Shown one piece after another: positions 47,232 to 57,768 of a DNA stretch of 64,000 bases. Source of the stretch: Lampropedia puyangensis (GTDB taxonomy: Bacteria; Pseudomonadota; Gammaproteobacteria; Burkholderiales; Burkholderiaceae_C). The notes under the pieces were generated by a model that was given only the letters and a program-made list of their open reading frames with translations, had not been told where the DNA came from and ran no database searches. The DNA is taken from positions 1 to 64,000 of the forward strand of contig NZ_STFG01000006.1 in NCBI RefSeq assembly GCF_004833285.1. The letters are read 5' to 3'. The first letter of the stretch is position 1; every line of letters begins with the position of its first letter. The position numbers and the translations under genes are program-made.

Positions 47232-49808
47232 TTAGAAAGAGGCCCGTAAGCTCAGCATCACATTGCGTGGGTCACCGTAATGGCTGCTGTTCACCAAGTT
47301 CCCGATAGAAGTGTAGTAACGCTTATCGAACATGTTGTTGAAGTTCAGTGCCAATTGCCATTGGTCATTCACTTGATAGCGCACGTAGCTGTTCCATACT
47401 GCACGGCCTGGTGCATTAATCCTCACCGCACCTATCTTGCGATAAGAAGCGCTTTGTGTATCCACGCCACCACCAACGGTAAAGGCATTCAACGCACCGG
47501 GCAGGCGGTATGTCGTCCAAACACGCAACAGGTGCTTGGGTGTGTAGGTGTTGAAGTCAAGCCCTTCATTGTTGATGTCGCGCTCGTAGGTATTGCGATT
47601 GAAGGTATAGCCAGCAAACACATTCCAGCCACGCGTGAGTTCACCGCTGATCTCAGCATCAAAACCTTGACTGCGCACGCGGCCATCATCGCTGTAGCAG
47701 TAATAACCATCGCGGCAATCAGGCCCGGAAGCGATGTCTTCTGTCGCACGGTTCTTCTGATCCACGCGATACAAGGCAAAGGACGTATTCGCTCTGCCAC
47801 CCCACAACTGCCCTTTAACACCCATCTCATAGGTGGAGCCTCGAATCGGCTTGAGGTTATTGCCCGCAGCATCGAGTGACCACTGTGGGTTAAAAATATC
47901 GGCATAGCTGGCATAAGCCGACCAATCGGTATTGAGTGCGTAAATCACACCTGCAAATGGCATAAAACGGTTGTTGTCCTGCAGCGTAGAGGACGGATTA
48001 GCCACCCCTGCAGTAGTCACCGTCGTATCCCAAATCGTTTTATACGATCCCATACGCCCGCCAAGCACCAACTTCAGTGGCTCACTCAGCTGCAAACGCA
48101 GAGCCCCATAGGCGCCGATCTGGCGCGTTGTTGCCAATCGATTTTCAGTATTGGCGTAGCGGATTTCGTCATCACCAGGCTCGGCTCTGTATGGGTCAGG
48201 AGCAAACACATCAATAGGCACGAATGGTGTCTTCGAGCTGTAGTCGGTATTCACCCGGGTGTGGTTGTAGCTGGTGCCCAGCACCACTTCATGCTGGCGA
48301 CCCAGCACCTCAAAAGCGCCCGTCACGTTCGCATCAATGCCCCACGCTTTCTGACTTGCATCGGTCATGAGTGAGACGGTTCCGCCCTGCGTGCTGCCCG
48401 GCACAATAGTGCGCTGCGAAGCGGCGTATTTCAGGAAAAGGTCTTCCTGCACGTGAATTGCCGACACCTTGGCGCGCCATTGGTCGTTGAATTGGTGCGA
48501 CAAGTCGGCATAAACCGTTTTGGTTGCATTGTCTTGGCGGTTCCATGCTGCCCCCAAAAAGGTCGAACGCGGCAAATCTATATCTGTCCCGTTGTTGTAA
48601 CGCGGCAAGCCAGAGATAAAGGGGCGCCCTTTGAACGTTTCATAGCTGGCACCGATGCTGGCTTGCGTTTGGGTTGAAAGATCGTATTCCACCGTGCCAT
48701 ACAACGTGTTGTTGCGGTGATTGACTTGATCGATAAAAGAGTGCCCTCTATCTGTATCGATCACGGCACGTGCACGCAAAGAGCCATCTGCATTCAGTGC
48801 AGCACTGCCATCGACTTGTGCGCCATAACGGTCCCATGAGCCGGCCTTAGCGGTAGCGTTCACACCACCTTGGCGCAAAGGACGCTTGCGAGCCAGATTG
48901 ATGGCGCCACCGGGGTCCCCGCCGCCCTGCAGCAAGCCAGCAGAACCGCGCAAAATCTCAGCGCGGTCGTAAATAGCAGTGCCACCGTTGTAGTTGCTGG
49001 AGCGACCGTACAAACGCTGTACGTTAACCCCGTCGTACTGCAACATCGTGATGTCGAAGCCACGTGAGTAAATGTACTTGCCGCCCTGTGGGCTTTGCAG
49101 CAAGGTAATCCCAGTCGTACTCTCCAGCGCGTCGTAGACCGAGGTGGCATTTTGCTCATCCATCAATTGGCGCGTGACCACACTGACCGACTGAGGAATA
49201 TCCTTCAAGGCCTGCTCGCCTTTGCCGATGCTGACTGCTCGGGCCGCATAACTGCCGGTGCCATCGGTGCTCACACCTAAGGTACTGGCAGTCACCTCGA
49301 CCGTGGGCAATGTATGTGAATCCGCACTTCTATCCTGAGTCGATACCGACCTGCCCACCACGACATAGCTGCCATTGGTTTGCCGTACCGCCTGCAGATT
49401 GTGGCGGCCAAGCAAGGCGGCAAACCCCTCTGCGACGCTATAACTGTTATTGAGGCCGCTGCTTTGCTTGCCTGCAACCAATGTGCCGTCTACCGTCAGC
49501 TCAACCCCTGCTGCACTGGCAAACGCGCGCAAAGCTTCAGACAGTGAACTGGCAGGGATGCTGTAGTGCTGAGCACTTGTGGCCTGGTTCGCTGGCGCGC
49601 TCGAATTTGACTGAGCTTGGGCCGCTGCAGGCACCAGCGACAACCCCAGCACACTTATGCCCATGCCTACAAACAAGGCATACCGTACCGCCACAGCCAA
49701 CACGCCGGGCTGGCTTGGCAAGCTGATCGCATGCGCCGTTGCTCTGTGGATGCTGCGGCAGTTACTCCTGCCCTCGTTGGGCGCAATCGCGCGGTATGGT
49801 GATGCCAT
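47232..49808 (-). CDS. TonB-dependent siderophore receptor with STN domain
   Basis: 858 residues from ATG 49808 (MASPYRAIAPNEGRS), with AAGGA upstream. A long signal region ends in VPAAAQAQS. The STN signalling domain (about 80-150) includes IPASSLSEALRAFASAAGVELTV. The plug has ALKDIPQSVSVVTRQLMDEQ and LRGSAGLLQGGGDPGGAINL, and the barrel ends ...VMLSLRASF with the C-terminal Phe. It resembles FpvA/FhuE/FoxA-type ferric-siderophore receptors. STN receptors normally talk to a FecIR-type anti-sigma/sigma pair, which is not present in this window. No clear Fur box was found upstream. Confidence 0.93.
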   Translation of the reverse strand: MASPYRAIAPNEGRSNCRSIHRATAHAISLPSQPGVLAVAVRYALFVGMGISVLGLSLVPAAAQAQSNSSAPANQATSAQHYSIPASSLSEALRAFASAAGVELTVDGTLVAGKQSSGLNNSYSVAEGFAALLGRHNLQAVRQTNGSYVVVGRSVSTQDRSADSHTLPTVEVTASTLGVSTDGTGSYAARAVSIGKGEQALKDIPQSVSVVTRQLMDEQNATSVYDALESTTGITLLQSPQGGKYIYSRGFDITMLQYDGVNVQRLYGRSSNYNGGTAIYDRAEILRGSAGLLQGGGDPGGAINLARKRPLRQGGVNATAKAGSWDRYGAQVDGSAALNADGSLRARAVIDTDRGHSFIDQVNHRNNTLYGTVEYDLSTQTQASIGASYETFKGRPFISGLPRYNNGTDIDLPRSTFLGAAWNRQDNATKTVYADLSHQFNDQWRAKVSAIHVQEDLFLKYAASQRTIVPGSTQGGTVSLMTDASQKAWGIDANVTGAFEVLGRQHEVVLGTSYNHTRVNTDYSSKTPFVPIDVFAPDPYRAEPGDDEIRYANTENRLATTRQIGAYGALRLQLSEPLKLVLGGRMGSYKTIWDTTVTTAGVANPSSTLQDNNRFMPFAGVIYALNTDWSAYASYADIFNPQWSLDAAGNNLKPIRGSTYEMGVKGQLWGGRANTSFALYRVDQKNRATEDIASGPDCRDGYYCYSDDGRVRSQGFDAEISGELTRGWNVFAGYTFNRNTYERDINNEGLDFNTYTPKHLLRVWTTYRLPGALNAFTVGGGVDTQSASYRKIGAVRINAPGRAVWNSYVRYQVNDQWQLALNFNNMFDKRYYTSIGNLVNSSHYGDPRNVMLSLRASF

Positions 49809-50140
49809 AAAGAGGTTCCTTTTGCTGAGATGGTGTGTGGGCAAGAGGCCAGCCCGCCCCACGCGATCGCATATAGCGATGCGCCGTGCAGGCATGAATT
49901 GCCCCACTCATCTTGTTTTCCGTATGAACACGGCTAAACCTCAATGGTTTTATGCAACAAATTGAAACAAGAACACTCGCAAAGACCCCAAAAGCCCATT
50001 GCACGCCGCCCCAACATACCCTCGACTCAAGCAATCAAGCCCCGCCCCCTTGCCTTCAACGCATGGGAAACGGGGCTTCATCATGACGCCCAAAATGGAT
50101 AGAGGTTCAATGGCAGTACTGTTGGACAATACTGCATTCG
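49809..50140. other. Intergenic region between pckG and the TonB receptor gene
   Basis: No convincing gene in 332 bp. AAGCCCCG (50037-50044) pairs with CGGGGCTT (50071-50078) across a 26-nt loop, and GCAGTA (50113-50118) with TACTGC (50130-50135). These lie just after pckG on its strand and may mark its 3' end, although neither has a U-tract. Confidence 0.4.
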
Positions 50141-52033
50141 TCAGGCCGCATGCTCGGTGCTTTGCGCTGCCAACGCATCCCCCCAACGCGCCCGCACTTG
50201 CTGCAGTACTGGGGGCAGGCCTTGTCCCAATTGTTTAAACAGGGCATCGTGCAACTGCAACTCTTGCATCCAGTCTCCCGCATCCATGCCGGTCACAGTG
50301 GCAAACTGCGTTTCATCAAAAGCCAGGCCACTCCAATTGATCTCGCTGTATTGCGGACTGATGCCCAAAAGATTCTCCGCCCCATCTGCACGCCCCTCCA
50401 GGCGATCCACCATCCATGCCAGCACGCGCATATTGTCGCCATAGCCTGGCCAGACGAATTGGCCACTGTCATTTTTGCGGAACCAATTGACACAGAAAAT
50501 CGAAGGCAGCTTAGTGCCCGCATGGCGCTGTATAGCGTCTCCTGTTTGGAGCCAGTGGGCGAAGTACTCTCCCATGTTGTAGCCACAAAACGGCAGCATG
50601 GCAAAAGGATCGCGACGCACGACCCCTTGGGCTCCAAAGGCTGCGGCTGTAGTCTCAGAACCCATGGTGGCTGCCATGTATACGCCTTCGGTCCAATTGC
50701 GCGCCTGCGTGACCAAAGGCACGGTCGTGGAGCGCCGGCCACCAAACAAAAATGCATCGATTGTGACACCCGCTGGATCATCCCATGCGGCATCCAACGC
50801 TGGGTTATTCGTCGCAGCCACCGTAAAGCGTGCATTTGGGTGTGCGGCCTTCGCTCCGGTTTCCTGAGCGATAGCTGGCGTCCAGTCCTTGCCCTGCCAG
50901 TCAATTAAATGCGCAGGCACATGGCCGGCGTCTTTTTCCATGCCTTCCCACCAAACATCACCATCATCGGTCAATGCCACATTAGTGAAAATCACGTTCT
51001 TATTCAGACTCTTCATGCAATTGGGATTGGTCAGCATGTTGGTACCCGGCGCCACGCCAAAATACCCAGCCTCTGGATTGATGGCACGCAAGCTACCGTC
51101 GGCCTGCGGCTTGATCCAAGCAATGTCATCGCCAATAGTAGTAATGCGCCAACCTTCAAACGCCGCAGGAGGCACCAGCATTGAAAAATTGGTTTTACCG
51201 CAGGCAGAAGGAAAGGCTGCAGCCACATGGTATTTCTGCCCTTGTGGGTTTTCCACTCCCACAATCAGCATGTGCTCGGCAAGCCATCCCTCATCACGCC
51301 CCATGTTTGAAGCAATGCGCAATGCGAAGCACTTCTTGCCCAACAAAGCATTGCCACCATAGCCAGAGCCATACGACCAGATTTCGCGTGACTGCGGGTA
51401 ATGCACGATGTACTTGGTTTCAGGATTGCAAGGCCACGCGGTTTGGTCTTTCTCCCCCGGCTGCAACGGAGCGCCAACAGTATGCATACAGGGCACAAAC
51501 GCCCCTTCATTTCCCAATACGTCCAGCGCACCGTGGCCCATACGGGTCATCAACTTCATGTTAACGGCGACGTAGGCACTATCTGTCAATTGCACGCCAA
51601 TATGCGCAATGGGGCTGCCCAATGGCCCCATGGAAAAAGGCACCACATACATGGTGCGCCCTGCCATGCAGCCATCAAACAAGGGCTGCAAAATAGCCCG
51701 CATTTCAGCCGGAGCCTTCCAATTGTTGGTAGGGCCAGCGTCTTCCTCGCGTTCGGAACAGATGAACGTGCAATCTTCCACACGCGCAACATCAGAAGGG
51801 TCAGTACGTGCCAAAAATGAATTCGCACGTTTGGCTGGGTTAAGCCGAATGAAGGTACCGGCAGCAACCAGCTCATCACACAGTTGCTGGTACTCATGAT
51901 CACTGCCGTCGCACCACTGAATTTTTTCTGGCTTGCATAAAGCCGCCATCTCGGCAACCCAATGCAACAGCTTGGTATGTTCAACGGTATTTGGTGCTGC
52001 TACTTGCTGCTGAAGCTTAGTCAAATCGCTCAT
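50141..52033 (-). CDS. pckG: Phosphoenolpyruvate carboxykinase (GTP)
   Basis: 630 residues from ATG 52033, with AAGGAGAGAG just upstream. The GTP-type motifs are clear: the kinase loop [22 protein letters not shown] with metal-binding Asp, the mobile segment [16 protein letters not shown] and [19 protein letters not shown]. It converts oxaloacetate and GTP to PEP and CO2, the first step of gluconeogenesis from organic acids. This fits the lactate, tricarboxylate and dicarboxylate systems in the same window. It is divergent from the YqiA-like gene. Confidence 0.97.
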   Translation of the reverse strand: MSDLTKLQQQVAAPNTVEHTKLLHWVAEMAALCKPEKIQWCDGSDHEYQQLCDELVAAGTFIRLNPAKRANSFLARTDPSDVARVEDCTFICSEREEDAGPTNNWKAPAEMRAILQPLFDGCMAGRTMYVVPFSMGPLGSPIAHIGVQLTDSAYVAVNMKLMTRMGHGALDVLGNEGAFVPCMHTVGAPLQPGEKDQTAWPCNPETKYIVHYPQSREIWSYGSGYGGNALLGKKCFALRIASNMGRDEGWLAEHMLIVGVENPQGQKYHVAAAFPSACGKTNFSMLVPPAAFEGWRITTIGDDIAWIKPQADGSLRAINPEAGYFGVAPGTNMLTNPNCMKSLNKNVIFTNVALTDDGDVWWEGMEKDAGHVPAHLIDWQGKDWTPAIAQETGAKAAHPNARFTVAATNNPALDAAWDDPAGVTIDAFLFGGRRSTTVPLVTQARNWTEGVYMAATMGSETTAAAFGAQGVVRRDPFAMLPFCGYNMGEYFAHWLQTGDAIQRHAGTKLPSIFCVNWFRKNDSGQFVWPGYGDNMRVLAWMVDRLEGRADGAENLLGISPQYSEINWSGLAFDETQFATVTGMDAGDWMQELQLHDALFKQLGQGLPPVLQQVRARWGDALAAQSTEHAA

Positions 52034-52397
52034 GTCTCTCTCCTTAATGATTTGAATGGTGAATTCTGCTGGCAGCGCCTGTTCGTCGCCTCCCCACCGC
52101 CAAGCGACGGTCAAAGAAGCAAATAAACACCATCGCTAAGCATTAACGATGCTTACTGCCTTATCTCAACGCACTCTGCGAGCAGGCTTTGAATTCGGTC
52201 TAAGTGCCTGTTCTACGATGAGCAGGCCAGGACACAACGTACACCTGTGTGCTTGCCTGCCTCTGCAATTCATTCTAGAGTTCGCCTCACGGCAGAGGTA
52301 TTGGCCTTTTCCCGATAGCGGCCTACACCATCAGTGTTGCGCCATTGGGCAACCAATCCCCACACAACACCCCAATTGCTGCAATAAAGGATGGGAT
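52034..52397. other. Divergent intergenic region pckG / yqiA-like gene
   Basis: No convincing gene in 364 bp; an open frame on the plus strand lacks coding character. GCCTGTTC (52206-52213) pairs with GAGCAGGC (52220-52227) around TACGAT. Promoters of both genes must lie here but none stands out. Confidence 0.4.
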
Positions 52398-53021
52398 ATG
52401 CATGCTGAAACCACACATTTGACCCACTTGCTGTACTTGCATGGGTTCCGTTCGTCACCCCAATCGGCCAAAGCGCAACAAACACGGGCTTGGTTTGCTA
52501 CGAACTACCCCGAAGTGGTTGTGGAAATTCCTGCATTACCGCCCTCCCCCCACGAGGCAGCACAGTTCATGCAAGCGATCCTCAACAACTGGCCGCAGCG
52601 CAGCTTGGCCGTTATGGGTTCGTCGTTAGGAGGCTACTACGCCAGTTGGGTCAGCGCGCAATGGCATTGCCCAGCCGTGTTATTGAACCCGGCCGTCAAT
52701 CCTGCGCGAGACCTGCAAGCCTATATTGGCGAACAAACCGCTTGGCACAATCCAGAAGAAGCCTTTTATTTCAAACCAGAATACATTGAGCAACTGCGTG
52801 AGCTCGACTGCGCAAACAACGCCGCAACAGCACCGCAATTGGCCTTGATCGCACAAGGCGATGAGGTGCTGGACTGGCAGGAAATGGTGCAACGTTACCC
52901 TCACGCAAAGCGCATCGTGCTCGAAGGCAGCAACCACGCTTTGAGTGACACGTTTGAAAGCCACTTGCCTGAAATAGCGGATTTTTTATATCGGCTGGGC
53001 CAACCAGCAAGTGCGATTTGA
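52398..53021 (+). CDS. YqiA-like alpha/beta-hydrolase (esterase)
   Basis: 207 residues from ATG 52398, with AAGGA at a 6-nt spacing. The family start LLYLHGFRSSPQSAKAQ supplies the oxyanion region, the nucleophile Ser is in VMGSSLGGYYASW, an Asp lies in LIAQGDEVLDWQE and the His in EGSNHALSDTFESHLPEI. Known YqiA proteins hydrolyse short acyl esters in the cytosol; the natural substrate is unknown. A strong bidirectional terminator follows. Confidence 0.88.
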   Translation: MHAETTHLTHLLYLHGFRSSPQSAKAQQTRAWFATNYPEVVVEIPALPPSPHEAAQFMQAILNNWPQRSLAVMGSSLGGYYASWVSAQWHCPAVLLNPAVNPARDLQAYIGEQTAWHNPEEAFYFKPEYIEQLRELDCANNAATAPQLALIAQGDEVLDWQEMVQRYPHAKRIVLEGSNHALSDTFESHLPEIADFLYRLGQPASAI

Positions 53022-53072
53022 ATACACCAAATCAGCCCCAATCCAGTGCAAATTGAGTCCTGCTCAAATAAA

Positions 53073-53110
53073 AAAAGTGGCATCAACGCAATCACGTTGA
53101 TGCCACTTTT
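53073..53110. terminator. Bidirectional terminator
   Basis: AAAAGTGGCATCAACG (53073-53088) and CGTTGATGCCACTTTT (53095-53110) form a perfect 16-bp stem with a CAATCA loop; A- and T-runs flank both sides. It separates the esterase gene from the convergent efflux operon. Confidence 0.95.
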
Positions 53111-53139
53111 ATCTTTCAGAACAATGCCTTTTTAGGTCT

Positions 53140-54603
53140 TCACCCTTCTTGCGCAGTAGAAGTCGCTGCGGGGGTAGACAAGTCCGCCTCTGCATCCCAG
53201 CCACCGCCCAAGACGCGGTACAGCTCAACGCGATTGGCCAATAGCGTTGCACGGGTTTGCAATACTGCTTGCTGAGCGCTAAAGAGAGAGCGCTGCGCAT
53301 CGAGCGCATCCAAGAAGCTGGCAACACCGCTGCGGTAGAGCAAATCTGACAACTCGTAGCGTTTTTGCTCCGCCGTTACCAAATCTTGTTGCGCCTGCAA
53401 TTGCTCACCCAACGTTGCGCGCCCTGCCAAGGCATCAGAGACCTCAGAAAAAGCCGATTGGATCGCCTTTTCATACTGCGCGACAGCTATATCGCGCGCC
53501 ACTTCTGCACCTTCCAAGCGCGCACGATTGCGCCCAGCATCAAAAATGGGCAATAAAGCCTGCGGAGCAATCGACCACCCGAACGTGCCGCTTGAGAACA
53601 GATCAGACAAATGGCTGCTGACTGAGCCAGCACTGGCCGTCAATGAAATGCTAGGGAAGAACGCCGCACGCGCAGCACCAATATTGGCATTGGCCGAACG
53701 TAAACTCCACTCAGCCTGCTGAATGTCAGGGCGGCGAATCAGCAAATCTGAAGGCAAGCCCGCAGGCACATCAGCAAAGATATCCAGTGGCAATGTTGAA
53801 GTGGCCAGCAGCTGAGGATCAATCTCTTGCCCGACCAACAGCGTCAATGCATTGATTGCCTGCGCCTTGGCACGCTTTTGCTCAGCCAACGTCGCTCTGG
53901 CACTTGCACTGAGCGATTCAACCTGGCGCAACTCCAATGCCGAAGCAACACCATTGTCAAAACGCAACTGGGTCAACTTCTGCGACTCTTGGCGCGTGGT
54001 CAAGGTCTGCTCGGTCAGCTCCACCATCGCCGTAGCCGTTTGCATATTCAGCCATGCACTGGCTACACCTGCAATCAAGCTGGTTTGCACCGCTTCGCGT
54101 GCATAGGCGGTACTGAGAAATTGGGCGCGGGCGGCTTCGGTCAAGCTGGCCAGACGACCAAAAAAGTCAATCTCCCACGCACTCACCATCAAGCCACCAC
54201 TGTAAGTTGAGGTGATAGACGAGTCATCCCCACTGCTTTGGCGTTGCCCTGTAACGCCCGCACTGATGGTTGGGAAAGGCCCCGCCCCCGCCAGGCTGTA
54301 TTGGGCACGCGCTTGCGCAATGGCCAGTGTGGCCACGCGCAAATCACGGTTGTTGCGCAATGACTGCTCAATCAGTGCACGCAAATTGGCATCCTCAACA
54401 AACGCTTGCCATTGCTGCAACGCTTGGCCTTGCCCACCTTGGAGACCTTGGTCGTCCAAACCGTTGGTTGGCCATTGCGCTGAAACGGGCGGCTCAGGCC
54501 GTTCATACGAAGGCATCATGGAGCACCCCGCCATGAACGCGGCCAAGGCCAAAGGAGCAAGAGTTCGTCCGAATGAAGATGTAGTCATGTTTGTCTTACG
54601 CAT
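53140..54603 (-). CDS. RND efflux outer membrane factor (OprM/NodT family lipoprotein)
   Basis: 487 residues from ATG 54603, whose codons overlap the end of the pump gene by 8 bp; ATG 54588 is an alternative. The lipoprotein signal ends in LAAFMAGCSMMP. The protein is the duplicated OMF fold: SYERPEPPVSAQW near the N-terminus, long coiled-coil helices (NNRDLRVATLAIAQARAQYSLAG, LTEQTLTTRQESQKLTQLRFDNG), and RPDIQQAEWSLRSANANIGAARAAFFPSIS. It is the outer membrane channel of the tripartite pump encoded by the two genes before it. Confidence 0.95.
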   Translation of the reverse strand: MRKTNMTTSSFGRTLAPLALAAFMAGCSMMPSYERPEPPVSAQWPTNGLDDQGLQGGQGQALQQWQAFVEDANLRALIEQSLRNNRDLRVATLAIAQARAQYSLAGAGPFPTISAGVTGQRQSSGDDSSITSTYSGGLMVSAWEIDFFGRLASLTEAARAQFLSTAYAREAVQTSLIAGVASAWLNMQTATAMVELTEQTLTTRQESQKLTQLRFDNGVASALELRQVESLSASARATLAEQKRAKAQAINALTLLVGQEIDPQLLATSTLPLDIFADVPAGLPSDLLIRRPDIQQAEWSLRSANANIGAARAAFFPSISLTASAGSVSSHLSDLFSSGTFGWSIAPQALLPIFDAGRNRARLEGAEVARDIAVAQYEKAIQSAFSEVSDALAGRATLGEQLQAQQDLVTAEQKRYELSDLLYRSGVASFLDALDAQRSLFSAQQAVLQTRATLLANRVELYRVLGGGWDAEADLSTPAATSTAQEG

Positions 54604-57600
54604 GGTGCACAGGCTCCTGTGTTGGCAACGCAACGGAGGCGTCATCCTGCTCGCGGGGTTTGCCATTACCAAAAATTTTCCGCACCACGACATAGAAGAT
54701 CGGTACGAACAACAACGCAAAGATCGTTCCCGTGATCATGCCGCCAATCACACCAGTACCAATGGTGCGCTGACTTGCTGAACTGGCGCCTGAGGCCAGA
54801 TACAGAGGCACAACGCCAAAAGTGAAAGCCAGTGATGTCATCAAAATCGGACGGAAACGCAGATGCGCAGCCTGCAATGCGGCTTCAATCGCAGACATGC
54901 CCTGTGCCTGCAAATCCTTGGCGAACTCGATAATCAAAATCGCGTTCTTGGCCGACAAGCCGATGATAGTGACCAAACCAATCTGGAAGTACACATCACG
55001 CGGGATGCTGTGCAGGGCTACTGCGCCAACAACCCCCAGCACCCCCAGCGGCACAACCAAAATCACAGCCAGCGGGATTGACCAGCTTTCATACAAAGCA
55101 GCCAAGCAGAGAAATACCGCCAAGATCGAGAACAGGTATAGCACCATACCGGTGGAGCCTGCGAGCTTTTCTTCACGCGATTGCCCGGTCCATTCGTAGC
55201 CAAAGCCCTCTGGCAATTGCGCAACTAGCTTCTCCATTTCAGCCATGGCTTCGCCAGTAGAGAAGCCTGCAGCGGCATCACCCGTGATCTTCATGGCAGG
55301 ATAGCCGTTGTATCGCACGCCCTGCATTGGGCCAGAAACCCAATCGGCCGTAGCGAACGATGACATCGGAACCGCAACACCAGCGTTGTTAAGCACGGTC
55401 AAAGCCAAAATATCTTCAGGCTGCATACGGGCCTCAGGAACAGCCTGCACCATCACGCGCTGCAAGCGGCCACGACTCAAAAAGTCATTCACATAGCTCG
55501 AACCCAGCAGCGTAGACAACGCGCGGTTGACCGTAGAGAAATCAACGCCCATGGCCTGCGCCTTATCACGGTCAATCTCAAGCTTCAGTTGGGGCGCATC
55601 CTCCAAACCATCGGGACGAACACCTGTTAGCACTTTGCTTTGCGAAGCCATGCCCAACAGCATGTTGCGCGCATTCACCAAGGCGTCGTGACCTTGTGCG
55701 CCGCGATCCTGCAAACGCAAGTCAAAACCTGATGCATTGCCCAATGCAGGAATTGGGGGTGGAGACAGCGTAAACATGAAGGCATCACGGAACTGCATCA
55801 ACGTGCCTTTGGCTCGCTCGGCTAACGCAGAGGCTGAATGCTCTGCACCTTTGCGCTCATCCCAATCTTTGAGTGTCACAAATTGCAGTGCCGCATTTTG
55901 ACCTTGGCCTGAGAAAGAAAAGCCCAAGATAGACACCACGTTCTGCACTTCAGGTTGCTTGCTGAAAAAGTCTTCAGCCGCTTTGATCGCTTCAAGCGTG
56001 CGCTGTTGCGTTGCGCCTGGCGGCAACTGGACGTTGTTAACAACATAGCCTTGGTCTTCATTGGGCAGGAACGACGATGGCAGGCGCTGGTAAATCAACG
56101 CCACAGCCGCACCAATGGCCAAATACAACCCCATCATGATCCATGCATGGCGAACCAAACCGCCCATGGCCCCTTCGTAGCGCTTGGCTGTACTGGTAAA
56201 GCTGCGATTGAACCAACCAAAGAAGCCACGTTTTTCCATGTGGTGGCCTGCCTCGACCGGTTTAAGGAAGGAGGCACACAACGCAGGCGTCAGAGACAGC
56301 GCCAAGAAAGCCGAGAAGGCAATCGATGTCACCATCGTGATCGAAAACTGGCGATAAATATTACCGATAGAGCCGCCGAAGAATGCCAGTGGCACAAACA
56401 CGGCAATCAGCACCAAAGTCACCCCAATGATGGCGCCCGAGATTTGTCCCATGGCTTTGCGCGACGCAGCCAACGGAGAAAGCCCTTCCTCACTCATGAT
56501 GCGCTCGACGTTCTCCACCACGATGATGGCATCATCCACCACAATCCCGATCACCAGCACCATACCGAACATAGACAACACGTTCAGTGAAAAGCCCGCT
56601 GCGTAGAGCACGCCAAGGGTTCCAAGCAAAGCAATCGGCACCACAATTGTAGGAATCAAGGTATAGCGCCAGTTCTGCAAGAACAAGAACATCACAACGA
56701 ACACCAAAGCAATCGCTTCAATCAAAGTGTGCGCAACCTGCTCCATCGAAATATCAATGAACTTGGAAGTGTCATAAGGCACCAGCCACTCAACCCCTTT
56801 AGGGAAAAAGGCCTGCTGTTCAGCCATGCGCTCACGGACAGCTTGGGAGGTTGACAGGGCATTGCCATCATTGGACAACTGCACCCCGATAGCCACAGCA
56901 GGTTTCCCATTCAAACGGGACCCGAACGCATAGGTTTCAATACCCATCTCGACGTTGGCCACATCCTTGAGACGCACCACCGAACCATCCGCGTTGGCGC
57001 GCAATACGATGTCTTGGAACTGCTCAACATTGGTGAGCTGTCCATCAACCACCACAGTGGCAGAAATGGTCTGCCCTGTGGCGTTAGGCAAATCGCCCAG
57101 CGAACCAGCGGAAACCTGCGCGTTCTGTGCAGCAATCGCTGCCGTGACCTCTGCTGCGGACAAGTTAAAACCCGTGAGCTTGGCTGGATCAATCCAGATA
57201 CGCATGGCACGTTCAGCCGCAAACATTTGTGCTTTACCAACGCCAGGAGTGCGCTGAATCGTCGGCATCACGTTGCGTGAAACGTAATCGCTCAGGTCAT
57301 GCACACTGACATCGTCGCTGGTGGAAATCAGTCCAACCACCATCAAGAAGTTGGAAGAGGCTTTTTCCACCTGAATCCCTTGCTGCGTTACAGCAGCAGG
57401 CAAGCGGGGAGTCGCTTGCGTCAAACGGTTTTGCACATCCACCTGCGCCAAATCGGCATTGGTGCCTGGCTCAAAACTCAGCGTAATTTCACCACGGCCG
57501 TTAGCCTGGCTAGTCGACTCCATGTACACCAGACCGGGCGAGCCATTCATTTCACGCTCAATCACGGCCAGCACAGTTTCTTCCAACACCTGAGCAGAAG

Positions 57601-57754
57601 CACCAGGATAAGCGGCGGAGATTGAAATCGTAGGCGGCGCCACAGTCGGGTACTGCGCCACTGGCAGTTGCTTGTATGAAACCAAGCCGATGACGATAAT
57701 GAACAGCGCCACCACCCACGCAAAAATGGGCCTATCAATAAAAAACTTTGCCAT
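54596..57754 (-). CDS. acrB: RND multidrug efflux permease (AcrB/MexB type)
   Basis: 1052 residues, the normal HAE-1 length. It starts MAKFFIDRPIFAWVVALFI; proton-relay Asp pair is in VLVIGIVVDDAIIVVENVER; G-rich LPPGATQQRTLEAI and GAVALHSIPRDVYFQIGLVT with GLSAKNAILIIEFAKD in the second half are standard. It extrudes hydrophobic drugs, dyes and bile-like compounds with proton influx. It lies 14 bp after the adaptor gene and overlaps the outer membrane factor gene, so the three are one operon. Confidence 0.97.
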   Translation of the reverse strand: MAKFFIDRPIFAWVVALFIIVIGLVSYKQLPVAQYPTVAPPTISISAAYPGASAQVLEETVLAVIEREMNGSPGLVYMESTSQANGRGEITLSFEPGTNADLAQVDVQNRLTQATPRLPAAVTQQGIQVEKASSNFLMVVGLISTSDDVSVHDLSDYVSRNVMPTIQRTPGVGKAQMFAAERAMRIWIDPAKLTGFNLSAAEVTAAIAAQNAQVSAGSLGDLPNATGQTISATVVVDGQLTNVEQFQDIVLRANADGSVVRLKDVANVEMGIETYAFGSRLNGKPAVAIGVQLSNDGNALSTSQAVRERMAEQQAFFPKGVEWLVPYDTSKFIDISMEQVAHTLIEAIALVFVVMFLFLQNWRYTLIPTIVVPIALLGTLGVLYAAGFSLNVLSMFGMVLVIGIVVDDAIIVVENVERIMSEEGLSPLAASRKAMGQISGAIIGVTLVLIAVFVPLAFFGGSIGNIYRQFSITMVTSIAFSAFLALSLTPALCASFLKPVEAGHHMEKRGFFGWFNRSFTSTAKRYEGAMGGLVRHAWIMMGLYLAIGAAVALIYQRLPSSFLPNEDQGYVVNNVQLPPGATQQRTLEAIKAAEDFFSKQPEVQNVVSILGFSFSGQGQNAALQFVTLKDWDERKGAEHSASALAERAKGTLMQFRDAFMFTLSPPPIPALGNASGFDLRLQDRGAQGHDALVNARNMLLGMASQSKVLTGVRPDGLEDAPQLKLEIDRDKAQAMGVDFSTVNRALSTLLGSSYVNDFLSRGRLQRVMVQAVPEARMQPEDILALTVLNNAGVAVPMSSFATADWVSGPMQGVRYNGYPAMKITGDAAAGFSTGEAMAEMEKLVAQLPEGFGYEWTGQSREEKLAGSTGMVLYLFSILAVFLCLAALYESWSIPLAVILVVPLGVLGVVGAVALHSIPRDVYFQIGLVTIIGLSAKNAILIIEFAKDLQAQGMSAIEAALQAAHLRFRPILMTSLAFTFGVVPLYLASGASSASQRTIGTGVIGGMITGTIFALLFVPIFYVVVRKIFGNGKPREQDDASVALPTQEPVHHA

Positions 57755-57768
57755 TGTTGCGGCTCCTT

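Noticed and set aside
50150-50908. 252-residue plus-strand open frame antisense to pckG
   Set aside because: Shadow of a confident gene; no start signal and no domain.
52149-52397. N-terminal extension of the YqiA-like protein to 52149
   Set aside because: The added 83 residues are Cys/His-rich and not family-like, while ATG 52398 has a good AAGGA and fits the usual start.
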